Source of the DNA: Glossina fuscipes
Lineage: Eukaryota > Arthropoda > Insecta > Diptera > Glossinidae
Assembly (NCBI RefSeq): GCF_014805625.2
Contig: NW_023998415.1
Location: forward strand, 17,225,864-17,289,863
Direction of reading: 5' to 3'
DNA length: 64,000 nucleotides
Shown: piece by piece, positions 48,881 to 61,544 of the stretch
How the letters are laid out: every line of letters begins with the position of its first letter
How positions within the stretch are numbered: position 1 is the first letter of the stretch
Notes under the pieces: generated by a model
Told to the model about the DNA's origin: nothing
Databases searched by the model: none
The model's input: only the letters and a program-made list of their open reading frames with translations
Position numbers and translations under genes: made by a program

Positions 48881-51506
48881 TATTGTATGTTTAGTTGTTA
48901 TGTTTGCACATTTCCTATTGTGACGAAGTGACAAAATAAACTGTAAGCACTTATCGGAAGCGTATAGTCCCTCTAGAATTGATATTGCTAATTAGTATTT
49001 AATTTGTTTGCTATAGTAAGCGCTAAAAACGTAGATAAATTAATAGTTTCTTTTCATTCATTTACTTATTTATTTTTACTTTTTATTTTTTATTTTCTAC
49101 CATTTATATATTTTTTGTGATCAAAACTGTCCTAGGTCATGATTTTTAGTTAATGATTATTATTATTTGATTTAATTATAGAGCCGACTCGATAGTTTTT
49201 AAAGCAATTGTAATTTAATGCTCATTATTTTTAAATTCTATTTGAATTATATTTATGTAAAAAAAAAAACAAAAAAAACTAAAATTAACATTTGCTATTT
49301 ACATTCTTATTTAAGAATATTATATACTTGCTTAATTCTAGATCATTATAAATGCAAAAATCTGCAATGTTATAGGCGAGCAAGTAATCGCATTCATCAC
49401 CCTACCCTACCTCATCCTAATTGACTTAATACAATTCTTCAATTGTTTTCATTGTAAAAAACCATAAATTAGACATTCATGCTCATCCTTATAAGGAAGT
49501 AAGCCCAAATAGATATAGGTCATTATGATTCAAATTTATCATAGCATATATATCAGATTACAGGATGAATTTGCGGTTAATTTTCAACGAAATACTAAGC
49601 ATAAACGATCCGGCCAACAAGGTAAAGAGTCTCTTAATGGTCGTGGGTTCGAATCTCAAGTGCGGTAGAGTTTTTTTTTTTTTTAATAATGCCTTAGATA
49701 GCCAACCGTCTTAGATGAATGCTTCTCTGACTAATTTCATAATAATAATAATAATAATAATAATATAGATGAAAATATAAGAAAATTATTCGCCCCTTTT
49801 CGTGTTTGTCTCAATTTCTAATCTGATAATAATAATAATAATAAATTCAGTCGTCATATGCACAATGAATTTCTTTTGCAATAATCCCTACATGGAAGGA
49901 GGAGGTCTCTTTATAATATTTTTAAATATTATATATCACCGATTTTCGTAAGAAGCAACAACATCTTACATTATTTATGGTAAAGATATATTAAGTTTTT
50001 GCGAATGTACGCTTAACTCGAGATCGGCTCAACTTTTATCAAACCACTTAAATGAAAATAATTTTCTGATTTTCAATGATTTACGTGGTTCTTTTACATA
50101 TTTTGACCGAATAAATTGGATAATCGGATAATTTTTATGAGCAAAATTCCATGTAAGGTTTATATCTTTGATGGAATATATTTGCAATAGGATAGGATTT
50201 GCAATAGGACGCACATTAACAAGGGCAGATATCAAGTAGAAAAACATTTTGGATGGAAAATAATGAAAAAAAAAGTTATGAATTTTATGCATTGGATCAA
50301 TGATAACTTTGACATAATTCTATTTTGCAGTTGCCAAATTAGCCCAAGAGCAAATAGCGCCATTTGTGAAGAAAATGGATGAAAATCACAAATTTGAGGA
50401 GTCGGTGGTTAAGGCGATGTTTGAGAACGGTCTAATGGGTATTGAAATTGATTCCGAATTGGGTGGTAGTGCTTGTAACTTCCTAACAACTATTCTGACT
50501 GTGGAAGAACTTTCGAAAGTTGATCCTGCGGTAGCCGCTCTAGTTGATATTCACAATACCTTAGTGAATTCATTAATTATGAAAGTGGCAACGAAAGAGC
50601 AAAAGGAAAAGTATCTACCAAAATTAGCTCAGGAGTATGTAAGTAATGATATAATGTAAGAAAATTATTGCCAGAATTAATGCCAGAACTTAAATAATCT
50701 TATATGTTCAGCCTGGCAGTTTTGCCTTAACTGAGCCTGGTTCCGGTTCGGATGCGTTTTCGTTAAAGACTGTAGCTAAAAAAGATGGCAAACACTATGT
50801 GATCAATGGCACGAAAATGTGGATCTCTAATTCCGATCTGGCTGGCTTATTTATTGTCTTTGCTAATGCTAAACCTGAGGATGGCTATCGCGGTATTACA
50901 ACGTTCTTAGTAGAACGTAACACTCCTGGTTTGACCATTAACAAACCTGAAGATAAATTGGGTATACGTGCTTCCGGCACCTGTATGCTCACTTTCGAAG
51001 ACGTTCGTATACCTGAAGAGAATTTATTAGGCACCTTTGGTCACGGTTATAAATATGCAGCTGGTTTTCTAAACGAGGGCCGTGTAGGAATTGCTGCCCA
51101 AATGATTGGTTTGGCTCAGGGTTGTTTTGATCACACGATCCCTTACTTAATGGATCGTAAGCAATTCGGTACCGAGGTTTACAATTTTCAATCAATGCAA
51201 CATCAAATTGCTGCCGTGGCCACTGAAATAGAAGCAGCTCGTTTGCTTACTTACAATGCCGCCCGTATGGTTGAGCATGGCATACCATTTGTAAAGGAGG
51301 CTGCTATGGCGAAATATTATGCATCCGAGGTGGCTCAACGCGCTACTATCAAATGTATCGACTGGATGGGTGGCGTTGGTTTCACACGTGACTTCCCACA
51401 AGAAAAATATTATCGTGATGTAAAGATCGGTGCAATATACGAAGGCACCACCAATATGCAGCTCAGTACCATTGCGAAATTAATCAAAAAGGAGTATACA
51501 CACTAA
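41805..51506 (+). CDS. ACADSB: Short/branched-chain acyl-CoA dehydrogenase, mitochondrial
   Basis: Four coding exons: 41805-41837, 41941-42052, 50331-50638 and 50712-51506, 415 residues, all joins in phase. The N-terminus ([11 protein letters not shown]... , basic, no acidic residues for about 25 positions) is a mitochondrial targeting sequence. Then [29 protein letters not shown], the FAD-contacting signature [13 protein letters not shown] (exon 4 start), [14 protein letters not shown], and the C-terminal signature [20 protein letters not shown]. The catalytic base is the Glu in [11 protein letters not shown] (about residue 395). The enzyme oxidises 2-methylbutyryl-CoA and related short branched acyl-CoAs with FAD, passing electrons to ETF in isoleucine breakdown. 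It corresponds to the fly gene known as CG3902. Intron 2 is 8.3 kb and repeat-laden. Confidence 0.95.
43121..43160. repeat. TG/CG microsatellite
   Basis: TG units interrupted by a short CG run, continuing as imperfect TGTTTG steps. Confidence 0.85.
46047..46200 (+). other. G-rich clusters with inverted C-rich partner
   Basis: GGAGGGGGGTGGGGTGGG (46047-46064) is followed at once by ACCTACCCTACCCC, an imperfect hairpin partner. About 100 nt later GTGGGTGGGTGGGGGTGG occurs (46166-46183), followed by CCATCCCACC. Four or more G-runs in each make G-quadruplex folding possible. It stands out sharply from the AT-rich intron. Confidence 0.6.
46620..47350 (+). repeat. Dispersed repeat family B copy
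   Basis: CTGCCTGTCTGTCTGTCC, then TTTTTGATATATTCTGTTAA, GCTTGGTACACTAACG, GGATGGGCCATTTTTCGACC and CTTCCCATATAACGCC match the 28.9 and 52.9 kb copies in order. Confidence 0.6.
49606..49720 (+). repeat. tRNA-derived SINE copy
   Basis: Shortened A-box region CCGGCCAACAAGG, then TCTTAATGGTCGTGGGTTCG (B box 49646-49656), the AAGTGCGGTAGAG join and a diverged body. A poly-T expansion sits inside the body. Confidence 0.7.
49737..49766. repeat. ATA microsatellite
   Basis: About nine AAT units. Confidence 0.85.
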
Positions 51507-51881
51507 GAGTACAATGGACTTCCATGGATAAAATAGTGTAAATATTGAAGATAGCGTTTAGTTTTAAATGTGCAAGTGTTTGCTTATCCTTGACTTTGCT
51601 GTTCTACGCTACCCTATCCCTTGTACGCCCATTATTCCTCGTAACAGATACCAAAAGTGCATTTACATATTTAAATTATTGATTACAAACAAATCCACGT
51701 TCAATTTCAATTTAGTCAATAATTTGAAAAAAAAAAAAAAAGAAAAAAACAAACGTTGACTTTATTATTATTTCATATTTTTGTGAAAATTTGTAAAGTT
51801 ATAATTGCGTGTTAAATTTGTATATAAAAATCGCATAAATATACATACAAAAATGAAGCTTGATAAAAAATTTGCATTCAA
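51507..51881. other. Shared 3' region of two convergent genes
   Basis: Lies between the stop codons of the acyl-CoA dehydrogenase (plus) and the ninjurin gene (minus); presumably both 3' UTRs. No other feature seen. Confidence 0.6.
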
Positions 51882-52497
51882 TTATTTCGCGTCAGCCGTT
51901 GATGTAGTGGTAGTTGTAAATGCAGCCAACAGAATATTCACCACCGAAATAATGAATACACCGCCAATTAGAAATTCGTTAAAACGTTTATTGTGACAAC
52001 GTCGAAAGCGACGCTAGATAAAAAAGCCAAAAAACCAATAAAAACGAAAGGAAACAAGGAAAAAAGAAGAAAAGGAAAGTAAGAGGAAAAATTATTACCT
52101 TAAATATTAACGCTATACCAACTAGGACTTGCAAAATTAACGATATCGCCACCAGCGTAAGACTTATATAAAATGTTGATGCTTGGTGATTATAAGTTAG
52201 CAAAAATCTTAATTGATTCGCATTCGCCGATAGTAAGGCGATGTCCATAAGTCCTTCAGCCGCGTTTTTATTAGCCGCATATATTTGCATATTCGTTCGA
52301 TTGCCATCTTCTAAACGCATGGCATGATGTTGCTCCCTTTTTGAGTCTAACAAGTCCGAAGATTGCGGCAATGCGTCAATTTCAGTTACATTGTTTTCCG
52401 ATTGATTTTCTTTTAAAATATCACTTCCACCACTGGCGCTATTAAACGATTGTTCAGTGCTGCTAATGGTGGTCGATGCTGTTGACGTTGTTGCCAT
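51882..52497 (-). CDS. Ninjurin family membrane protein
   Basis: Minus strand, coding exons 52497-52099 and 52013-51882 (intron 85 nt, GTAATA donor, ATCTAG acceptor), 176 residues; the join keeps phase. The ATG at 52497 (MATTSTASTT) is the first Met in the frame. Residues 1-90 are a Ser/Thr/Asn-rich extracellular tail. Then comes the ninjurin core: the amphipathic stretch ANKNAAEGLMDIALLSANAN, a first membrane segment (LTLVAISLILQVLVGIALIF), a basic loop (KRRFRRCHNKR) and a second membrane segment (FLIGGVFIISVVNILLAAF), then a Thr-rich tail. Ninjurins are plasma-membrane adhesion proteins; in animals they can oligomerise to rupture membranes during cell death. Drosophila has three (NijA, NijB, NijC); I cannot say which one this is. 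Confidence 0.9.
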
Positions 52498-52839
52498 CCT
52501 GTTTCCGTATCGGCACCTTCTTTTCACTATGCTTTATTTTGATATAATTTTATATATATATCTCCGTGCGCTCCACCTCGTTAATCGTACAAAATGTGTG
52601 AATAATTGACTTAATTACGAGTTTATTTAAAAATTGCGGTTTCAGTTTGTGGTCGTTTGCGATAATAGGATAGCGAAGTGATATGCACGCTTAGTTGGAT
52701 TGATAATAATAACATAACATACTTCAGGGAGAAGGCATTTTTTTTATAACCAATTAGCCGGAGGGATAACTTTAAAAAAATGAATTAATAACATATGGCA
52801 ACGCAGTTTGCTGCAACAATTAAATGTTTGAATTATTAA

Positions 52840-53340
52840 TGTACCGCTCGTGGTATAGGCTCGCTCTGATATAGACTCGTCTGATGCCTATCCATGTGAT
52901 ATTGTGCTCAAGATATAGATTGCAATTTGTGAGATATTTTGATGAAATTTGGTACGTTGCCACACTTTGATCCTAGGACGAAAGCTATTCAAAATTGTTT
53001 GGATCGGTCCGCTTTTTCGATCACTTCCTTTATGACGTCCTATGTTGAGAAGTTAATGTAAGGAAAAAAAGTTCTAATTTTCAAAAATTTTCGACAAAAC
53101 TTGCTCGCGTAATAGTATTTCGATATACTAAATTGATATGAAAAATTTGATTCGGATGGGGTAATTTCTTCAATCCCTTCTCTTACAACCTTCCCTACAA
53201 CAAAAGAATCTTTATATGGTAAACAAAGTCTAAATCTCAATATTTTATTGTGAAAATTCGTTCATAAGAACAAATTGATAAAGAAATAAACTTTATCAAA
53301 TTTGGACCACGTAGGTCAATTTTTTCTATACCACCGCATA
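52840..53340 (+). repeat. Dispersed repeat family B copy
   Basis: GATGAAATTTGGTACGTTGC, then TTTGATCCTAGGACGAAAGC, GTTTGGATCGGTCCGC and ATCACTTCCTTTATGACG, then a downstream part with GGACCACGTAGGTC. Clearest copy of the family in the window. Confidence 0.7.
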
Positions 53341-53599
53341 TTTATTGATTTAAACTTACGGTAAAAGCCGCACAGGTCAATACGAGTACAATGGATTGAT
53401 AATTATAGTAATTAATATTTACAAATACAAATACGTGGTCATAGCATTGGCCTTACCACCTAGAACAGCTCCACAGCTAATAATGGAAAAAATACAAAAT
53501 CAAAACAAGTCCCTATCAGTATTAACTCAGCCCAGGTCACCCGAGATTATCCAAGTAGTAATCATGCATGACAGCGAAAATAATCGACAAGTTTAGGAC

Positions 53600-55130
53600 G
53601 AAAAACATTATTAGAATATGAGAAGGCACGGAGTTCATACGGCAACCAGTCTAGGGATCCATTGGAAGCAAATTTGAGGATTTCGACTACAGTGCTGGAA
53701 TCTAAACTTATCGCATAAGACCAATGGAAAACCACGTAACCATAACCAAGTTACGACATTTAAAGAAAAACCAAGCAAACTTTGGACATACGACAAAATG
53801 TGATCTTTCCGTTCGATGTTACATACGATTCTAAACATTACCAGACGCAGAAATAATCTCAAACAATAAACAATACGCGACGTAAGAAGAGCATGAACCA
53901 ATTTCCATCTAATGTGCAGAGTTGTATATAACTTATTAGTAGCATAGATCATCCTTAGAGTATTCCGAACTCTGTCAGATATTATGTTCACATGCCTATC
54001 AAAAACTTGGTCCTTAATGAGATGTTCGGCAATCACGACATGGTCGGTCTATGATCATCAGCATTCTTGATAATTCTAGACTTAAAGAACGACACGAGCA
54101 GGTTTCCAAAGACTCGGAAACTATTAATGATATCTAGCAAAAAGATCGAGATTAGTGGAGATACGAGTGTACCAAAACTTATCGGAATATTCTCAATACC
54201 AACAGACCCAAATTTCTCTTCCTTCAAAGCAGATCTTGGTTGAGCGTCATTAGAAACATTATGATCTTCAACGAAATAACTCCTCAACAGATCAATATCA
54301 CCATCCTAAGCAATATCTCTGCTGTTGCGCACACATCCACAATTCCGCCGTATCAAGTACCCCCCATAGACATGTAAACAATACTTTCTCTTCTTTCTCT
54401 TTCTCTCTCGCTCCTTATAAAAGCTTTAGCCCAATTTCAAAGTCCGCAATTTTTCAGGTTTCATAAGTAGGAGTCGATCTAAATAGTGAAAAAGCCAAGG
54501 CTCTTATGGGCCACGCAAAAGAAATGTACCCATAATTCATCTACGCATTGTTATTTTCTTCACAAACGAAACAATCGAAAAAGGATTGGCAAGAAGCGAG
54601 GAGAAATTGGCACATTTTGCATCCCCATGAGGATAGTCGAAAATTAGGCTGCTATCGAAACGAGAGAGACATTGACATAATCCGCTCCAATCAAGTCAAG
54701 TGTTGCAGTCACACCTATTCAGTAAATCTACAAGACGACACAGCAACAAAGCTACAACTCGCGATAATTAGTGCATGATCCGATATAGTGGAACACTGCA
54801 TCTGATCGGATAAGCTGAACATGAACATATCACTTATTAAAAAATAATCTAGTAACGATGTGGAGATATTGGCCCAAATATAGTGCGTAGGTTTGGACTT
54901 ACTTACGCCTTCTTACACCACCACCTTCTACCGAAAAACATAGCGAGGAAAGCTAATAGCACGATCAGAAATATTGCAGTCAAACCATGTTTCCGAGGCA
55001 GTTAATATATCAGCCAAGCCGTCCCCTAAAAGAGTACCAATCCCATCAAGTTTGGGAGAATTTTAGGAGGGTCCAATTGCTCTGGCAATTTAAATGATCA
55101 ATTTTAAGTTGGCCATAATCATATTGAAAG
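53600..55130 (-). mobile_element. Decayed non-LTR retrotransposon
   Basis: Minus strand, in the expected order. Near 55000-54930: an endonuclease-like block (TASETWFDCNISDRAISFP), matching the SETWLD-xISD motif of non-LTR elements. At 54036-53635: the end of a reverse transcriptase frame (HVNIISDRVRNTLRMIYATN, then RWKLVHALLTSRIVYCL), which is typical of the Jockey/LOA-like group. The middle, with the catalytic region, is deleted or unreadable, and stop codons are frequent. Inactive relic; clade not certain. Confidence 0.65.
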
Positions 55131-55351
55131 TAGATTCTCAAATAAGAGCCAGCACAGACAAAGGGATTCATGCTCTTACTAGAAGACATCGAACGCAGTT
55201 AGAAAGTTGCAAGACCTACCACTATATATGACATACCAAAAAACAACCCATATCCATTCGAATCATTAAACGTAATACATTAGCGGGCTTAGTACACTGC
55301 AAATGCAAAAACCCATTACCCAGACCGAGTAGCTAAAGTTATACTGCACAA

Positions 55352-55440
55352 TCAGCCTGAGTAGCCGAAGGCGAGGAATCTCGACTAGCAAGTCAATGGT
55401 CGTGAGTTCGAATCTCAATTGTGGCCTAATTGTGGTTTAA
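55352..55440 (+). repeat. tRNA-derived SINE copy (head)
   Basis: A box GAGTAGCCGAAGG (about 55359), then CTCGACTAGCAAGTCAATGG and B box AGTTCGAATCT (about 55405-55415). Body mostly lost. Confidence 0.7.
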
Positions 55441-56773
55441 CTCAAGAAAATAAGGCAGACAAATGGACGGGTGGACAGGCGGAAAGACAAACTTAAATGA
55501 AAGCGGAAAATAAGTGATTCTGCGTCGAAAGCTATAATGAAAGATGGGTCTGTTCCAAGTTCTTCTCAGTGTTGCCGAAATCGCCACAAACTTAACGCAC
55601 TGTTATATCGCAAGTGGTGTAGGGTATAAGAAGCGTATCAAATATAATTTTTTCAAAATTTTTGCAATTATTTTTTTTATATTGTATAAATATTTTTATT
55701 GAATTTAATTCTTTTTTTTTTTTTTTCTTTTTTTATAATTTTTTATACAACATTTAAAATTATTTTTTATTACAGGTTTTAAAATTGCTTATAAGTAAAT
55801 ATTTTTTCTTCTTCTTTTTTTTTTCATTTTGTTCGTCAGTAAGTTTATCAAAATTAAAACATACATTGTGCGAAAAAGTGATTTTAGAGGACATTTCAAA
55901 ATGCAGTTGAAATAGTTTAGTGCAAAACGTTTCTTAAGCGTGCTATTCAAAACGCAGCGGTTTACATAGGAAACTCTTCCTTTCCGCTTAAAAATATTTA
56001 CAATAATTTTGTTTTTCTTTTTCTTTTTCTTTGTTTGTTTGTGACTGAATTGAATTTATTATTATTATTAGTATTTTTTTTTTCTTTTTTATGTTGAGAT
56101 TTTTCATTACGTTCGAGTGTAATGGCGGCTGGATAAAGGAGACAATTTTCGAATTTTTCCGATTTTCCAATTTTCGGATTTTAAGGAAACAATATAAATA
56201 TAAATTGGCCAATAAAAGTTTCACTTATTCTTTGGTAAATGATAAAATAATTCATTAATATAAGTATTTTTTTTTGCATTCCCATAATTATTAATTACAT
56301 TTATATTTATCTTTATCTTTTTTTTTTTTTTTTTTGTTTATTTGTAGAAAAGACTAATTATTATATCGATAAGATGTTAAAAAAATGTACATTACACATG
56401 GATAACGTTTCATTTGAAATTAACTTGTTAATAAACACGAATCCCTCCCTATATAAGATGTGCTTACTGAACAAATTCAGGATGTTGCTTAAAACAATAA
56501 GTAAAAACGTATTTATTTTTATTTAAATCTTTTTTTTTTTTTTTTTTTTAACATTACTTTTAAAAATAATTAAGTGACATTTTGCTTTCTTTTATTGTTT
56601 TTTTAATTTTTTTTTTAATTTTTTTTTTTTTTTTACTTCGTTTGCTCCGTTATGTACTTTTGTTGATTTAATAAAAAATAAATGGAAATTTTATTAAGAC
56701 CACAACAACGATGTTAATTAACGTACAACAATATAAATTGCGTTTATAATCTATCGCGGCCGTAGAATAATGC

Positions 56774-58240
56774 TCAGCCTATAGGCGTCGGACGTTGATT
56801 CACGTCGATTAAATAGATATCTTTGTGATTTTGTAAAACGAAATCAACAAATGCATTAATCGGTGCAATTTCATCCAAAGATGTAGTATTTTTACCAGAC
56901 CATAGAAAATTTGGACCAAATACAATGGCCAAATTTGATGAGGTCATTTTATTTAAGTCTTCGCATTCCATAACCTGTTAACAAAATTAATAATAAAATA
57001 TATAATTAATACACTGTTGTAGTCAACGAAGATAAAGAAAGCATAGGCAGCAACTCGATTCTTTTCAATCCCCTCCTTTACTTCCTAATTTTTAGCAAAT
57101 CATTGAAGAATTACAAAAAAAAACTCTGTGCAAAGTCTTGCTAGGTCTTAGCATTAACTTGAACTATATATCTAAGGGATAATAAGGAAATTCTTTTTAA
57201 ACGAACATAAACTTTAATTCAAGCAAACCGATGGATAGACACTAGAACTATCGATATATTTTGCATACATCTATCTCTACTAAAGGTGATCATTTGGATA
57301 ACATTTGTGATAAAATTGCCATAGCCAAATAAGTGGAGATGAGAAGATGAGATGAGAATTTTTGGCATAAAAATTCCCTGATCGATGACTTGAGTTGTGA
57401 CTTGACCATAAAGACTCCAATGATAGATCAGAAGTTGAGGCAATCTCGAAAAATACCGACAATTTGTTAAATTTTAAGGCGAAAGTCTTAAAGCACTAGC
57501 ACCCAACACTATCGGCTTTATTGAAAACCCTATCGCATTTGAGGTTTAATCATGTACAGCTATTTCCCAAAAAGGTGTGACCTAAATGTGCGAATAGAAT
57601 AAGCTTCTCTCGTTGATTGTGGACATGTTAGTAAACCGAACACAATCATTTTTGAGACGAACAAGCATCCAAGTCTTTCTAATGAACAAACGATATGAAA
57701 AAAAGTCGGTGGTTTTCCAAGATTGTTCCAAGTGCCCTTGTAATTTGGGTATGCTGCATTTAGGCAGAGATTATGTCCATTTTTTCAACATACATTTGTA
57801 ATCGATTAAGGAACGTTTGCACAAAATTTCTGATTTCTATCTCTATTTATGGTACTGTGGCCATTCCACAAGAAAACGGGATCCCTTTCGATAGAAATAC
57901 GTGCGTGTCATCGGTATCCCGAAAACTAGATTTGGTGGAACAAATAATTGATTATAAATATTTGAAGATCTTTCCATACAAGTAAAAGTTACGAAAAAAG
58001 TTTGGAGCATTACACGCGATCTAACCATTTTTCTAAAGATCGAAAATTATAAAAGGATGAAATTAACGTAATCGATAGTTCTACGGTTACCGATTCAATG
58101 CTACCTTCAAATCCTATTTCAGCACACACACACAGTCACTGAACGTTTACAATACCGCAACGGTTATGACAGATTCGTTCTTCTAACAAAATGAAAAAAA
58201 ATGATTATACGATACAAAATAATCAGTCAGTTAGTAAGTT

Positions 58241-58288
<48 letters not shown>

Positions 58289-61200
58289 AGTTATGCAACC
58301 TTGCGTAAATAGAGTCCGCTTACTGTAAATTACTTACCCTAACTAGAAATTCTACTATATATTTAAATAATTCATAATTTTCTTCGGGTAATTTTTCACG
58401 TATCAATTGCGTAACATTGCGTGATCTCTCTTCTTTGGGCCAATCTGTAATGAAAAATAGATCAAATTATGTGTTACACTCAATTATAATTTAAATTTTT
58501 ATATATGCCTTACCAAGAAAACTGGTTATATCGTCATACAGTTCAAAAGTTAACAATGGCTCGCTAAGATCACGTAGAAAACTTTTCAAAAGTCCGGCTA
58601 TAACATGAACATTAACATCTTTTAAATCCACATCTTCGCCACGATTAACACGTTCTTTTAAGGCAATAATTTCAGTATGATTACCGGAACGTCGAAATAT
58701 ACCCTCGGTATCGATCATACCCGTTATCGACAATGAGTCCACACATTTACGTACAATGGGCGGTATTGAATTCAAGCATGGACTATTTGTCACAATAAAT
58801 TTTAACGTTACGCCAAATTGGGCCGTTTTAGCCATCTGTTTCGTTAAATTGCTTATATTATTATTAGTTTGGCTTGTCGAACCAAAGCGACGACCAGAAT
58901 TTAATTTATCATCAAAATCGCAAATATTATCTGGTATTTTCAATTTCGATAATCCCAACGATTGACGCAACTCATCCAAACTTGATATGTAGATAAGTTT
59001 TTTACGGAATTTTTCACTAATAAATGGACTAAAGAAATTCCAAATAACGCGTATAAACCAAGTCGGATGTACCACATAAAGATTTTTTAGATTTTTACGA
59101 AAATTACGATCCAATTCTTTATATGAATTCCAAAGGAATTGAGCAGAAGGTTTGTTATCCTCTTTTAGACCCTGATGGAAGTATACAAGAATGTAATCAT
59201 TTTCAACAAACGGTTCAATTTCTTTAATGACATTACTGAAAATGAAATAATATTTGACACGTATATATATATATGTATATATATATAAGAAGAGATTGAG
59301 TTAGATATAATACTAATTATAGGCATATTTAAATTTTTGATACAGACATTTATTAATAAATCATATTCGAATCTTCTTAGTGGATGCGTGCTTAATTCGC
59401 AAATTATTATCGACTAAACTCGCACTATATAGTATTCTTTTCTACCGCCCGAAAGATTTGAAGCCGCGAATACTGACCTGTTGGTCGCGTTTCTTACCTA
59501 CTATTTGGCTACTCATATGCAGCTTAGAAGGCTAGAAGGCACATTTTTAAAAATACTTTCTTCCAATGCATTTTTCCGATTTCGTAAAAATGTATTAATT
59601 GTATCTTTCCCGTTCTATGGGAAGGAGGGAATTTTGCGGTAAATGAACATAAATTGAAATTTACTTTTCGTTTAAATGCTTGTAATTTTGAAAGCAGAAC
59701 TGATGAATAGGTAGAACAGAATAGAAGTGGAGAAATGAATTTGGATAAAATCACCCATACATATAGTCTTCGGGTAAAGTTCTCCTTACCAGTCTACTGG
59801 CCATAAGTTTAGAGAGCGAGTTAAATTTTTCATTTTAAACGTCTATATATTTGTCTACATTCCTCGCTGGACTCTTAAACCTTTCACGAAATCAAAGCTT
59901 AGCAGATTCTAAGAGAAACGTATAGAGAAGTAAAAAACTTTTGTCCTTTTCCTTCGAACAAATATTGAATATCTACTGTATCTCCAAAATTTCTTCATTA
60001 ATTCAAAATCAATAGATAAAAGACCAAATTCCCTACGTTTCGATAATCGTGAAAAAGTAAGACGAGAATATACCAGATTACCAGCAATAAGTATTCGAAT
60101 AAGCTTGATAAGTGTAATCTGATGCATATATAGTCTAGAGTCGAGATCCAATAGTCCCATAACTCTATTTCCACCAATCATAACAAATACAAACTTTTAC
60201 ATGTTTTATTTGTAAATCTTGGTTCTTGGTCTTTCGGTTTTTTTTTTGCTTAGAAACAGAAGGCCAGCTTGTGGGTGTTTCGAAAAAAACAGAAAATGCC
60301 TGCATTACTAGGTGTTTGCGAAAAATTTTGATCAGCGACTTTTTCCAAGTAAAACGTGTACAGTGTACATAATGGTTGAATTCGATGGTTTTGACATGCC
60401 TCTACATAAAATAAGTGTGGAGGACGTCCCGCCTTTTAAGGTCGTATCTCTAGAACGAAATTTTAAAAGCCAATTTCTAACTACCTGATCAGTTGTTAGT
60501 CGTTCACCGTATACGCTGCATATTTTTGCAGCTATGGTCTTAGCGTTTGCTGCCCTGTTTAAATTCCCAAAGCATTACAGGTTTTTGACTCTCCATCATC
60601 CAGCCAGACGGTTAAGAAAACCAGTTGAATGTAACATGCACCATATAAAACAGTTGACAGCAGACTAACTGAATACTCATGTATATAGTGAAAACAAGAA
60701 CTCGTTTGTTTCACTGACTTATAGTGGGTAACTACGAACAATAGATTTTATCTATCTGCATCGCAAGTTAATTATGACTCAACCTAATATATATGGAATA
60801 GTTTATTACAAGTCATTCGTTTGCTTTCATACAGTTTTTCGAATAAATTCTAATGCAATTCTTTTACATATTTTTAACCTGAATTGAGCAAATGATCTAA
60901 GTAGCGGACCTTTGCATGTACAGTTGCAGTATTCCTTATAAGAGTCTTTTGCTCATAAAATTTGAAAATTTATTTTTTAATTTAACGATAAAGAAAAGCG
61001 ATATGATTGGAAAAATTGCTTACTGAATTCCATCAGAAGAGTAATTGTTTTTCAAAAAAAAAAAAAACTCAATGCAAATAAGGCAACACGTATAAGTCTG
61101 CTGGATATCTCTTCGCGATATTGTTACTTATTATTATTATTAGTGCTTACCGTATAAATATTTCCATTTCCGATTTTGCGGGAAAACGTGAAGCATATAT

Positions 61201-61501
61201 AGCAAAGATATGGCGTCCCTGTTTATCGGTACCTAAAAAGTCGCAATGCGTACGTCTGGGACTTATACTGAAATTTTCCGTTTCCTCGCGTAGCTGATCC
61301 TCAAAGTCATCTTCTAAAGGATTTACAATATTCTCCGTTTCAGCATTAAGATCTTAAAACGAAAAAAAAAAAAAAAAAAAACAAACAAACAAACAAACAC
61401 ACTTACAACAAGATTTACAACTTTTATATTGTATTTAATGTATTTACCTTCGGTAACCACAAAATCTTCATCCATAACATCATCTAAATATAATCGATAT
61501 T

Positions 61502-61544
<43 letters not shown>

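Larger units (their letters stand above)
42053..50330. other. 8.3 kb intron of the acyl-CoA dehydrogenase gene
   Basis: Starts GTAAGC and ends TATTTTGCAG. Contains long poly-T and poly-A tracts, a TG microsatellite (43121-43160), two G-rich clusters (46047-46080 and 46161-46200), a family B copy (about 46620-47350), TATG and ATA repeats (48854-48880, 49737-49766) and a SINE (49606-49720). I see no nested gene that I can support. Confidence 0.6.
52498..56773. other. 4.3 kb intergenic stretch with repeats
   Basis: Holds the ninjurin promoter (TA-rich, 52545-52565), a family B copy (52840-53340), a decayed non-LTR retrotransposon (53600-55130), a SINE (55352-55440), a repeat end AAGTGGTGTAGGGTATAAG (about 55611-55629) and then about 1.1 kb of T-rich DNA that should include the RhoGAP68F 3' UTR. 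Confidence 0.6.
56975..58337 (-). other. Last intron of RhoGAP68F
   Basis: 1.36 kb, GTAAGT to AACAG. Contains a SINE body (57483-57556, minus) and an AGTC microsatellite (58223-58291). The open frames here are short and unrecognised. Confidence 0.6.

Noticed and set aside
51805..51996. 63-codon plus-strand frame between the dehydrogenase and ninjurin genes
   Set aside because: It is antisense to the second coding exon of the ninjurin gene, which is supported by phase and by its membrane segment.
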